Part shown: one piece after another, positions 1 to 5,991 of the stretch
Layout of the letters: each line of letters opens with the position of its first letter
How positions within the stretch are numbered: the stretch's first letter is position 1
Source: Candidatus Calditenuaceae archaeon JGI OTU-1
GTDB taxonomy: Archaea > Thermoproteota > Nitrososphaeria_A > Caldarchaeales > Calditenuaceae
NCBI GenBank assembly: GCA_000494145.1
Contig: AWOE01000008.1
Location: 2,885 to 23,154 of the forward strand
Length of the DNA stretch: 20,270 nt
Direction of reading: 5' to 3'
Program-made: the position numbers and the translations under genes
The notes under the pieces: model-generated
What the model was told of the DNA's origin: nothing
What the model saw: the letters and a program-made list of their open reading frames with translations, nothing else
The model's database searches: none

Positions 1-20
1 GAACCACAGTCACGATTCTG

Positions 21-179
21 TTAGAGACCCTTCCCTAAGCGGGCGTAGAGTCCTATGTCCTGAGAGCCGGAGCGCATGATAACGATGACCTCCTTCAGCG
101 GGCCTTCTCAAACAAGTATGGCCAATCGATACCGAAGAGACTTACTCTTTAGAAGTCGACAGAACGACCAATCCATCAT
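21..179 (-). other. Short interrupted reading frame, possible gene remnant or leader ORF
   Basis: Downstream of the initiator tRNA on the minus strand, one frame runs from two adjacent ATG codons (179-174) to a TAA at 23-21, interrupted by one in-frame TGA at 110-108. The second half contains a strong Shine-Dalgarno-like motif, AAGGAGGTCATC, five bases before an ATG at 77-75 that opens an 18-codon ORF (MRSGSQDIGLYARLGKGL). I do not recognise the peptide. It may be the decayed end of a gene, a leader peptide, or chance. The rest of positions 1-191 shows nothing else I can support. Confidence 0.2.
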
Positions 180-191
180 GTTATATAAAAT
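180..191 (-). terminator. AT-rich stretch after initiator tRNA
   Basis: Immediately 3' of the tRNA on the minus strand the sequence becomes ATTTTATATAAC, a short T-rich stretch that could end tRNA transcription. The same bases resemble a TATA box on either strand, so the assignment is uncertain. Confidence 0.3.
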
Positions 192-267
192 TAGCGGGGG
201 GTGGATTTGAACCACCGATCTCCGGGTTATGAGCCCGGCGGGATAGACCTGGCTACCCTACCCCGCT
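192..267 (-). tRNA. Initiator tRNA-Met (anticodon CAT)
   Basis: The minus strand folds into a complete 76-nt cloverleaf: acceptor AGCGGGG pairing with CCCCGCT, a D-arm with GGG/CCC, anticodon stem CCGGG/CCCGG with loop CTCATAA, and T-arm GGTGG-TTCAAAT-CCACC, with discriminator A. The A1-U72 pair, the GGG/CCC pairs next to the anticodon loop and the 5' AGCGGGG acceptor are the hallmarks of archaeal initiator tRNAs, which separates it from elongator tRNA-Met and tRNA-Ile(CAU). There is no intron and no encoded CCA. Confidence 0.93.
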
Positions 268-291
268 TCCCAACCACATCATACCTAGGGG

Positions 292-303
292 CTTAATTTA
301 AAT
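292..303 (-). promoter_or_regulatory. TATA box of initiator tRNA (possibly bidirectional)
   Basis: TTAATTTAAAT lies about 30 nt upstream of the tRNA 5' end on the minus strand, the expected archaeal TATA position. The core is nearly palindromic, so it could also direct plus-strand transcription toward the winged-helix gene, with a leader of about 90 nt. The second role is inference. Confidence 0.55.
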
Positions 304-355
304 GTGAACGCCCCATTCCCCTCAACGAGACCGTCCTCTATTACGGGTGGCGATA

Positions 356-371
356 GTGGAACAATCTCCAC
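356..371. promoter_or_regulatory. Inverted repeat upstream of winged-helix gene
   Basis: GTGGA-acaatc-TCCAC is a perfect 5-bp inverted repeat about 45 nt before the start codon of the winged-helix gene. It is a candidate operator for autoregulation, but the arms are short and could arise by chance. Confidence 0.25.
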
Positions 372-414
372 ATGCGTCGACGGAGATAAGGCGATGGGAC
401 GATAAGGAGGTTCG

Positions 415-885
415 ATGGCCTCGGAACCGATGGAGGACTGGTCCTCGCGGAGGGACCTGATTTTGGCGGCGCTGCTGGAAGGCCCCAAATCGCCCAAGGA
501 GCTGGCGGAGCTCACCGGGTTGAGGAGGGCCGAGGTGGAGACGGTGCTCGTCTCGCTGAAGGCTTCTGGTCTCGTGAGGGAGGAGGAGGTCAGGGGACTG
601 CTGAGGAGGAGGACCGTATACTGGCTGACGGAGGAGGGCATGAGGGAGGCCCGGGAGGCGCGGAGGAGGCTCGAGCAGATAGCGGATGAGATCAGGCGGA
701 AGGCCGGCGAGGGGAACTTGGAGGGGCTCGAGGAGCTGCTGACGGGTTATTCGCTCTTTCTGCCGCTCCTGCTCAACCTCCACCTGATCGACCTCGCCCT
801 CCTTCAGGGCCTCGGCGCGTACGAATGGTTCCCCGAGGAAGGACTCGATGAGGGTGAAGCTGACGAGGAGTGGGTCGAGTTCTGA
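415..885 (+). CDS. Winged-helix DNA-binding protein, MarR/ArsR-like
   Basis: This 156-residue cytoplasmic protein is a likely transcription regulator. Residues about 13-80 form a winged-helix pattern: helices, then the recognition region KSPKELAELTGLRRAEVETVL, then a basic wing around RGLLRRRTVYWLTEEG. A charged helix (about 80-100) follows, then an unusually hydrophobic stretch (about 110-135, rich in Leu) that may dimerise or touch the membrane, then an acidic tail. The ATG at 415 is chosen because AAGGAGG sits four bases upstream; a second in-frame ATG at 430 lacks such a site. It converges on the cupredoxin unit, and the two stop codons share one hairpin. The target is unknown. The fold call is good, the family name less so. 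Confidence 0.75.
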   Translation: MASEPMEDWSSRRDLILAALLEGPKSPKELAELTGLRRAEVETVLVSLKASGLVREEEVRGLLRRRTVYWLTEEGMREAREARRRLEQIADEIRRKAGEGNLEGLEELLTGYSLFLPLLLNLHLIDLALLQGLGAYEWFPEEGLDEGEADEEWVEF

Positions 886-897
886 GGCAAGCCTCAG
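882..897. terminator. Hairpin shared by two convergent stop codons
   Basis: CTGAGGC-AA-GCCTCAG is a perfect 7-bp inverted repeat. It contains the TGA of the plus-strand regulator gene (883-885) and the TGA of the minus-strand membrane protein gene (894-896). It has no T-run, so it may act as a 3'-end structure for both transcripts rather than as a classic archaeal terminator. Confidence 0.45.
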
Positions 898-1313
898 CTG
901 AATTGAGGGCGGGTCGATCCGTGCGATCCCTTCCCGGAGTCCCCCTTACCGGTTAGCAGTACGGCCGCGACGACGAGAGGTTGTGCGATGACCGCGACGA
1001 CGTAACCGGGAAGACCGAAGAGGTACGCGGCGAACTCGAGGTGGCTCAAGCCGAACTCGGGAGCCGTGAGGACGTCGCCCAAGAACAGCCCCAGCTTCAC
1101 CAGGGCCCACGCCGTCAGCAACCTCCTCCTGAGGCCGTGCCTGACGACGAACAGCACGTAAGCGAGGAAGTCGAAGGCGGTGATCGCGATCAGCCCGTAA
1201 GCGTGACCGGGTGCGACGGCCCAGAGCTCCGCATCGGTGAGCAGCAGATGGGCCTGTCCGGCGACCGAGGCAGTATGGGGTATCAGCGGCGCGACCTCCG
1301 AGCTCTCAGCCAT
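894..1313 (-). CDS. Small multi-pass membrane protein downstream of cupredoxin
   Basis: This 139-residue protein of unknown function has three to four hydrophobic segments: about residues 29-57, 67-85 and 95-121 (the last rich in Val and Ala), with arginines between the first two. The N-terminus is not a clear signal peptide. Its ATG lies 31 bases inside the 3' end of the cupredoxin gene, and GGGAGGGG sits upstream at suitable spacing, so translation is probably coupled. The pairing suggests a membrane partner for the copper protein, for example an electron-transfer or assembly factor, but no heme or metal motif is evident. Only GHAY and SHLEF offer histidines near membrane segments. The gene is supported by the overlap, the SD motif and coherent membrane topology. 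Confidence 0.7.
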   Translation of the reverse strand: MAESSEVAPLIPHTASVAGQAHLLLTDAELWAVAPGHAYGLIAITAFDFLAYVLFVVRHGLRRRLLTAWALVKLGLFLGDVLTAPEFGLSHLEFAAYLFGLPGYVVAVIAQPLVVAAVLLTGKGDSGKGSHGSTRPQFS

Positions 1314-1870
1314 ATCATCGCCCCTCCCAAGACGGCGGCAGCCGCAACTGCCACCACCACCGGAACCGTCAGGTCGCCCTGAGGGCCAGGCTGACCTCCC
1401 TCCCGCACGACAGGAGTCGTCTGGACGGTGACGGTATCGGTCCGCTCCGCTCCTCCCCGGGCCCTGACCACGATGGTGGCCTCCTGTCCCCTTTCCCTGT
1501 GACTCGGTCCGAACGGTGGCGCGACGCTGCAGTAGTACTTAAACTCGCCCGGATAGTTTGCGACGAACTCGATCACCTGCTCCTGACCCCTCCCGAGCCT
1601 CCGGCTCTTGACGTCGTAAGGCGACGGCGAGTTGGCGTCGAGGACGAAGTCGTGCACGATAGGCCCCGAACCGTTGCCGATCAGCCTTATCCTGACGACG
1701 TCGCCCTGATCCACCACCAGTGTAGGCCCTCCCCTGCTGGCGTTGAAGCCGTAGTCGTTCAGATAGAGCGTGAAGGTCCTGACGTTCTGGGCTTGGGCAT
1801 CGGTCAACAGGAGGGCCATCGAGGCGGCGAGCAGCAAGAGGACGACGGAGACGAGGAACGCCTTGACCAT
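1283..1870 (-). CDS. Membrane-anchored cupredoxin (blue copper-like protein)
   Basis: This 195-residue protein has an N-terminal signal sequence (about 1-28), a cupredoxin domain (about 29-137), a Thr/Gly/Pro-rich linker and a C-terminal membrane anchor (about 168-188) ending in arginines. It would therefore face the outside of the cell. Candidate copper ligands are His73 in VHDF, Cys114 in YYC, and His124. The axial position where HxxxxM is usual holds Gln129 (HRERGQE). The Cys-to-His loop has nine residues (SVAPPFGPS), longer than the usual two to four. The likely role is electron transfer, perhaps to a respiratory complex; a copper-storage role is possible. I chose ATG 1870 because a TATA-like GATAAA lies 27 nt upstream. 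A GTG at 1882 would add four residues. Confidence 0.85.
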   Translation of the reverse strand: MVKAFLVSVVLLLLAASMALLLTDAQAQNVRTFTLYLNDYGFNASRGGPTLVVDQGDVVRIRLIGNGSGPIVHDFVLDANSPSPYDVKSRRLGRGQEQVIEFVANYPGEFKYYCSVAPPFGPSHRERGQEATIVVRARGGAERTDTVTVQTTPVVREGGQPGPQGDLTVPVVVAVAAAAVLGGAMIWLRARRSRR

Positions 1871-1894
1871 CGGTGCCCTCACCGAATTCCATCA

Positions 1895-1900
1895 TTTATC
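1895..1900 (-). promoter_or_regulatory. TATA-like box of cupredoxin operon
   Basis: GATAAA on the minus strand is centred about 27 nt upstream of the cupredoxin ATG at 1870, which predicts a leaderless mRNA. Confidence 0.45.
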
Positions 1901-1906
1901 CGTTGT

Positions 1907-1919
1907 GAACGACTCGTTC
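1907..1919. promoter_or_regulatory. Palindrome upstream of cupredoxin promoter
   Basis: GAACGA-C-TCGTTC is a perfect 13-bp palindrome a few bases upstream of the TATA-like element, in the BRE/operator region. It is a candidate binding site for a regulator of the cupredoxin unit, possibly the winged-helix protein encoded nearby. That assignment is inference. Confidence 0.35.
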
Positions 1920-2011
1920 GGCGGATCCTGAAAGCGGTGGAAGGCCCAGAGACGGCATGCGAGAGGAGGACTTACGCGTTCCAGCATCGCAGCAGACGTT
2001 CGCGATGTAAC

Positions 2012-2083
2012 TGGGGCCGCCCGGAATCGAACCGGGGACCTCCGCCGCGTCAAGGCGGCGTCATACCTCTAGACCACGGCCCC
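2012..2083 (-). tRNA. tRNA-Val (anticodon GAC)
   Basis: A 72-nt cloverleaf reads on the minus strand: acceptor GGGGCCG/CGGCCCC, a short D-arm containing TAGAGGTAT, anticodon stem CCGCC/GGCGG with loop TTGACGC, variable loop AGGTC, and T-arm CCCGG-TTCGATT-CCGGG. The anticodon is GAC, reading GUC and GUU valine codons. There is no intron and no encoded CCA. Confidence 0.93.
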
Positions 2084-2106
2084 CGGCAGACGGAGGAAGG
2101 ATCCTG

Positions 2107-2113
2107 TTATTTA
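2107..2113 (-). promoter_or_regulatory. TATA box of tRNA-Val
   Basis: TAAATAA on the minus strand is centred 27 nt upstream of the tRNA 5' end, the standard archaeal spacing. Confidence 0.55.
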
Positions 2114-2147
2114 GTGGTTCGCCGTTCAGCGAGGGAAACGCGGCACG

Positions 2148-2157
2148 GAATCAAAAA
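2148..2157 (-). terminator. T-tract downstream of pheA
   Basis: About a dozen bases after the pheA stop, the minus strand reads GGGTTTTTGATT. A T5 run after GC-rich sequence is typical of archaeal intrinsic termination and would separate pheA from tRNA-Val. Confidence 0.45.
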
Positions 2158-2168
2158 CCCAGCAGCCC

Positions 2169-3011
2169 TCACTCCTCGAACTCTACCCTGCCGCTCTCGT
2201 AGGTGCCCAGGACCTTCAGGAAGAGCGTCCTCGAGGCCAGATCCGTCAGCGCCTCCCTCACCCTCTCATCCCTTGCGTCGCCCTCGAAGTCGACGAAGAA
2301 GTAGTACTGCCAGGGCCTGGCCCTCGTCGGCCTCGACTCGATCTTGGTCAGGTTGATCTCCCTCGTCGCGAACGGTTCGAGGGCCCTGTACAGCGCACCT
2401 GCCCTGTGAGGCACCGAGAAGATGACCGAGGTCTTCGGCCTCCTCGGCGCGCCCACGGCCTCCCTCCCCATCACGAGGAACCTCGTGTAGTTCCGACCGT
2501 AGTCCTCTATCCCCTTCGCAAGGACCTTCATCCCGTAGATCCCTGCTGCCCGCTCGCTGGCGATCGCTGCGTTCGACCTGTCGCCCATCTCCTTGACGAG
2601 CTTGACTGCGCCTGCTGTGTCGTACGTGCTTACCGGTTCGAAGCCCATCATGGTGATGTAGGCCCTGCACTGGGCCAGCGCCTGAGGGTGGGAGTAGACC
2701 CGTTTGATCTCGGAGATCTCAGCCCCATCGAGCCCTATCAGGCAGTGGACGACCCTGACGTAGACCTCCCCGACCACCTTGAGGCCCGATGAGAGCAGCA
2801 GGTCGTAGGTCTCGCCGACCCCTCCCTCTATGCTGTTCTCGATCGGGACGACGCCGTAATCCGCAGAGCCAGCCTCGACCGCGGTGAAGACCGAGAGGAG
2901 CGATCTCATGGGCACGGGTTCGAAGTCCTGCCCGAAGAACTTCGATGCGGCCTCCTCGCTGTACGAACCGAGCTCGCCCTGGAAGGCTACCCTGAGCTTG
3001 CCCCGGCTCAC
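2169..3011 (-). CDS. pheA: Prephenate dehydratase
   Basis: This cytoplasmic 280-residue enzyme converts prephenate to phenylpyruvate in phenylalanine biosynthesis. The N-terminal catalytic domain (about 5-185) shows FQGELGSYSEEAA, VVPIENSIEGGV and the catalytic NYTRF motif (Thr176). The C-terminal ACT domain (about 195-275), for feedback control by phenylalanine, carries GALYRAL and ESRP. It is the monofunctional form, without chorismate mutase. The GTG start at 3011 overlaps the etfA stop in a GTGA junction, with GGGAGG eight bases upstream; a longer open frame reaching to 3251 lies inside etfA and is rejected. It ends the cyclase-etfA-pheA unit, an unusual catabolic setting for a biosynthetic gene. 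Confidence 0.95.
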   Translation of the reverse strand: MSRGKLRVAFQGELGSYSEEAASKFFGQDFEPVPMRSLLSVFTAVEAGSADYGVVPIENSIEGGVGETYDLLLSSGLKVVGEVYVRVVHCLIGLDGAEISEIKRVYSHPQALAQCRAYITMMGFEPVSTYDTAGAVKLVKEMGDRSNAAIASERAAGIYGMKVLAKGIEDYGRNYTRFLVMGREAVGAPRRPKTSVIFSVPHRAGALYRALEPFATREINLTKIESRPTRARPWQYYFFVDFEGDARDERVREALTDLASRTLFLKVLGTYESGRVEFEE

Positions 3012-3937
3012 TTCCTTGCCTCCCTCAGCTTCCTCGTCAGGACCGGCAGGAACTGGTAGAGGTCTGCGACGACCGAGTAATCGGCCTCCTTGTGGATCGG
3101 CGCACTGGGGTCGTTGTTGATCGCGACGATCACCTTCGACCGCCTTATGCCGACGACGTGCTGCATCTGTCCCGATATCCCGACGGCTAGGTAGAGCTTC
3201 GGGCTCACCCACTTGCCCGAGAGGCCTATGTGCCTGTCCTCCGGGAGCCACTTGAGGTCGCCGGCGATGGGCCTGCTGCAGCCGATCTCGGCACCGAGCA
3301 CCTCTGCCAGTTCCTCCGCCAGCTTCAGGTCCTCCTTCTTCTTGAAGCCCCTGCCGACCGAGACGATGACCTCGGCCTTGGTCAGGTCGACCGCGCTCCT
3401 CTCTACAGGCCTCACCTCCTTCACCTCGCCGTTGAGGGGCCCGCTCACCTCCAACTCCCTGACCCGTATTTCTCCCCGCCCGCTGGACTCCTGGGGCGTG
3501 ACCCTTCCTGGCATCAGCGTGGCGAAGACCGGCCCCAGAGAGGCCTCCACGGTCGCCACGTAGCCCCCTCCGAGGACGAGCCTGCCGGCCTTGACCGCGT
3601 TCCCCTCCACCTTCAGCTCGAGGCAGTCGGTGATCAGCGGTGCGCCGAGCGATTGGGCTGCCCTCGTGAGGGCCTCCCTGAGGTTCTTCGTCGCAAGGGC
3701 CAGGACGAGGTCGGCACGCTCTTCCTCCACGACCTTCGAGACGGCAGCGGAGAGGGCCCGCGGATCCCTGAAGCTCCCCTTCAGCACAACGACGCCCGAC
3801 GCACCGTACCTTCCCAGCAGGTCCGCCTTCTGGTCCGGATAGGCAGCAACGGCGACTACCTCGTCGGCGATGCTCCTCGCAGCTGTGAGGAGCTCAGGTC
3901 CCTCCTGCTCCGAGCCTATCACGGCGAGCGCCTTCAG
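3008..3937 (-). CDS. etfA: Electron transfer flavoprotein alpha subunit
   Basis: EtfA carries FAD in the EtfAB heterodimer and passes electrons from acyl-CoA dehydrogenases to a membrane quinone reductase. Counting from GTG 3922, the C-terminal FAD-binding domain shows SVGRGF (188-193), GLSGKWVSPKLYLAVGISG (233-251), QMQH and NNDPSAPIHKEADY. No etfB gene is in the window. The start is unusual. The first ATG/GTG-type start, GTG 3922, would cut off the first beta strand. CTG at 3937 restores it (MKALAVIGSE) and has GGGGTGA six bases upstream, directly after the cyclase stop. I propose the CTG start (309 residues); the GTG gives 304. The gene is coupled to cyclase and pheA. An oxidoreductase that could accept its electrons is encoded at 13667-15655. 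Confidence 0.92.
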   Translation of the reverse strand: MKALAVIGSEQEGPELLTAARSIADEVVAVAAYPDQKADLLGRYGASGVVVLKGSFRDPRALSAAVSKVVEEERADLVLALATKNLREALTRAAQSLGAPLITDCLELKVEGNAVKAGRLVLGGGYVATVEASLGPVFATLMPGRVTPQESSGRGEIRVRELEVSGPLNGEVKEVRPVERSAVDLTKAEVIVSVGRGFKKKEDLKLAEELAEVLGAEIGCSRPIAGDLKWLPEDRHIGLSGKWVSPKLYLAVGISGQMQHVVGIRRSKVIVAINNDPSAPIHKEADYSVVADLYQFLPVLTRKLREARK

Positions 3938-3943
3938 GACCTG

Positions 3944-4753
3944 TCACCCCTTCCTAGGTGCGAGGGCTATCGGCCTTATCAGGGATCCGGTGGCTCCGAT
4001 GACCTTGAGGGGCGTCACCACCAGTATGGACTCGTACTGCCCGTCGCGGGCCAGCTCCTCGAGGTAGAGGCTCTTCATCACGTGGATGCCGTTGTCGACG
4101 AGGAACATCAGGTGGACGTTGAAGGGCTTCGGCACCGCCATCGCTAGGTTGTCAATCCCGAAGAGGGAGGGGGACTTCCCGATGATCCAGGAGGCGCTGG
4201 CCTCGTTGATCCCGGCGAAGTCGTGGAGGTACTTCTCCTTGTCGGTCGTGAAGAACTTGGAGTATCCGGTCCTCACGAGGATCGCGTCTCCCGGCCTGAT
4301 CTCGACCCCCTCCCACTTTGCCGTGGCCTCGAGGTCCTCCGGCGTTATCTCGTATCGCGGGGGCAGCGGATCGACGCCCTTGTAGCCCACGACGTCGAGA
4401 AGGACGGCCCTCTTGACGAAGATCGGTATCTCCTCCGCACCGTACTTCCTGTAACCCGTGTGAGAGGCTATCTCGGCCGCGTCGACACCTTGGTAGAGCT
4501 TGCCGTCCCTGGCCATGTGGCAGAGGGCGTCGATGTGGGTGCCGGAGTGCATGCTCGTCACGATCAGCTCCATCGAGTCCGAGAAGCCCGGAGCCACCTT
4601 CTCGAAGATCCTCCTGGTGAAGGGGTGGTACCGGTAGATCACCATGCTGAAGGGCGGGTCCTCCGGATGAACGGGCATGCCGTTGAAGTAGGGCTGGCCG
4701 AGGTCGTACACCTTCAGGGACGTGACCTGACCGATGAGTTCTGCGAAGCCCAT
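3944..4753 (-). CDS. Metal-dependent cyclase/hydrolase, kynurenine formamidase-like
   Basis: This 269-residue cytoplasmic enzyme belongs to the cyclase family that includes KynB-type formamidases and ring hydrolases. The metal-binding signature HSGTHIDALCH lies at residues 69-79. The N-terminal YDLGQPYFNGMPVHP matches the usual start of the family (DLS..i..g.P.yP). Length fits the upper end of the family range. The substrate is unknown: an amide, a lactone or a cyclic intermediate of aromatic or acyl-CoA breakdown is plausible given etfA and the FAH-family gene nearby. The ATG is supported by a TATA-like box 28 nt upstream, predicting a leaderless mRNA. It heads the unit with etfA and pheA. 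Confidence 0.88.
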   Translation of the reverse strand: MGFAELIGQVTSLKVYDLGQPYFNGMPVHPEDPPFSMVIYRYHPFTRRIFEKVAPGFSDSMELIVTSMHSGTHIDALCHMARDGKLYQGVDAAEIASHTGYRKYGAEEIPIFVKRAVLLDVVGYKGVDPLPPRYEITPEDLEATAKWEGVEIRPGDAILVRTGYSKFFTTDKEKYLHDFAGINEASASWIIGKSPSLFGIDNLAMAVPKPFNVHLMFLVDNGIHVMKSLYLEELARDGQYESILVVTPLKVIGATGSLIRPIALAPRKG

Positions 4754-4777
4754 GCGTCTGGAATTGGTCGGCTCTTC

Positions 4778-4784
4778 TTAAAAA
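4778..4784 (-). promoter_or_regulatory. TATA box of cyclase-etfA-pheA unit
   Basis: TTTTTAA on the minus strand is centred 28 nt upstream of the cyclase ATG. This places the transcription start at or within a few bases of the start codon. Confidence 0.6.
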
Positions 4785-4815
4785 CCGGAGCGGGGAAGGA
4801 CGGAGGCTCTTCCTC

Positions 4816-5991
4816 TCACGTCGGAGTCCGATGCCCCTCGCTGACCCGAATGCCACCCAGCTGCTTTCGGAGCTCCTCCATCGACCTCAGGACCTCCCTC
4901 GTCGGGTACGAGTAGACGTCCTCGAGGATCACCTCGGGCTCCAGCTCCGGTTCCTTCAGGACCCTTTCGATCTCCGCGTTGAGCTCCGACTCGACCCTCT
5001 CGACGTAAACCCGCTCCTCGTCATCGCTCCACATCCCCCGCTCCTTCAGGTAGGCCCGCGTCCTGATCAGCGGGTCCTGCGCCCTCCACTCCATGACCTC
5101 CTCGTCGGACCTGTAGACCCTCGGGTTGTCGACCGTCGTGTGGGGGCCGAGCCTGTAGGTGAGGGCCTCGACGAGGAAGGGCACGTACTCGCTCCTCGCC
5201 CTCTCTGCGAGCGTGGAAGTCACGTGCCTCACGGCCACCACGTCGTTCCCGTCGACCCTGTACCAATCGATCCCGTACGCCATCCCCTTCTCCGCGATCG
5301 TCGGCGAGGCCGTCTGCCGCTCCACTCTAAGCGAGATCGCGTATCTGTTGTTCTGGCAGAAGAAGACCGCCGGAACCCGCAGGACGCCCGCCATGTTCAG
5401 CCCCTCGTGGAAGTCGCCCTTCGAGGTGGCGCCGTCGCCGAGGTACGTCATGACCACCTCCCTCGCCCCTCTCTTCTTGATCCCCCACGCGATCCCGACG
5501 GCAACCGACGTCATGATCCCCACCGCTCCGGCCGGCATGACTATCCTGTAACGCCTGCTTCCGTAGAGCGTCAGCTCGTGACCCTTCAAGGGGTCGCCCT
5601 TCCTCACCACGAGCCTCAGCAGCAGCTCCCTCACCGGAACCCCTCGCACGAGGAAGACCGCGTACTCCCTGTAGGTCGGTATGATCCAGTCGAGGTCGCT
5701 CAGGGCTGACGCGCTGCCCACCATCGAGGCCTCCTGCCCCTCGAAGGGCGCATACCTCGAGAAGGCTCCGAGCGGATGGACCCTCTGGATCCAGCGGTCG
5801 AAGGTCCTGCAGTAGAGCATCAGCTTGTGGAGCTCGAGGACCTCTCGGTCTGAGACCGGTAGATCGGTCAGAGCTCTCCCTGTTGGATCGAGGAACCTGA
5901 TAGGCTCCCTCTTCTCCCGGAGGGACCTCCTTCCGAAGAGGTCTGGAACCTCTTGGGGCCCCTGAGGGCCCCACCAGTCCGGATCGCTCAA
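4816..5991 (-). CDS. 2-oxoacid dehydrogenase E1 alpha subunit (pyruvate or branched-chain type)
   Basis: This 391-residue protein is the thiamine diphosphate-binding alpha subunit that decarboxylates a 2-oxoacid in an E1 alpha2-beta2 heterotetramer. The ThDP motif runs from GDG (185-187) to NN (214-215). The E1-alpha loop YRLGPHTTVDNPRVYR is at 279-294, with Asn where Asp is common (usual DDP, here DNP). RYAPFEGQEA (79-88) also fits the family. No E1 beta, lipoyl E2 or E3 gene lies nearby, which is unusual because alpha and beta normally sit together. The start is TTG at 5991, overlapping the upstream FAH-family stop (TTGA) with GGAGG five bases before it. The substrate could be pyruvate, a branched-chain or an aromatic 2-oxoacid; the sequence alone does not decide. 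Confidence 0.9.
   Translation of the reverse strand: MSDPDWWGPQGPQEVPDLFGRRSLREKREPIRFLDPTGRALTDLPVSDREVLELHKLMLYCRTFDRWIQRVHPLGAFSRYAPFEGQEASMVGSASALSDLDWIIPTYREYAVFLVRGVPVRELLLRLVVRKGDPLKGHELTLYGSRRYRIVMPAGAVGIMTSVAVGIAWGIKKRGAREVVMTYLGDGATSKGDFHEGLNMAGVLRVPAVFFCQNNRYAISLRVERQTASPTIAEKGMAYGIDWYRVDGNDVVAVRHVTSTLAERARSEYVPFLVEALTYRLGPHTTVDNPRVYRSDEEVMEWRAQDPLIRTRAYLKERGMWSDDEERVYVERVESELNAEIERVLKEPELEPEVILEDVYSYPTREVLRSMEELRKQLGGIRVSEGHRTPT

Noticed and set aside
108..110. In-frame TGA read as selenocysteine in the short minus-strand frame
   Set aside because: No selenoprotein motif or recognisable SECIS element is seen and the flanking peptide is unknown. A remnant or chance frame is simpler.
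192..267. Elongator tRNA-Met or tRNA-Ile(CAU)
   Set aside because: The A1-U72 pair, GGG/CCC pairs by the anticodon loop and AGCGGGG acceptor identify the archaeal initiator.
3012..3251. N-terminal extension of prephenate dehydratase to a start at 3251
   Set aside because: The extra 80 residues lie inside etfA and look like out-of-frame translation (Arg, Gly, Pro rich). GTG 3011 has a good Shine-Dalgarno motif and gives the normal N-terminus.
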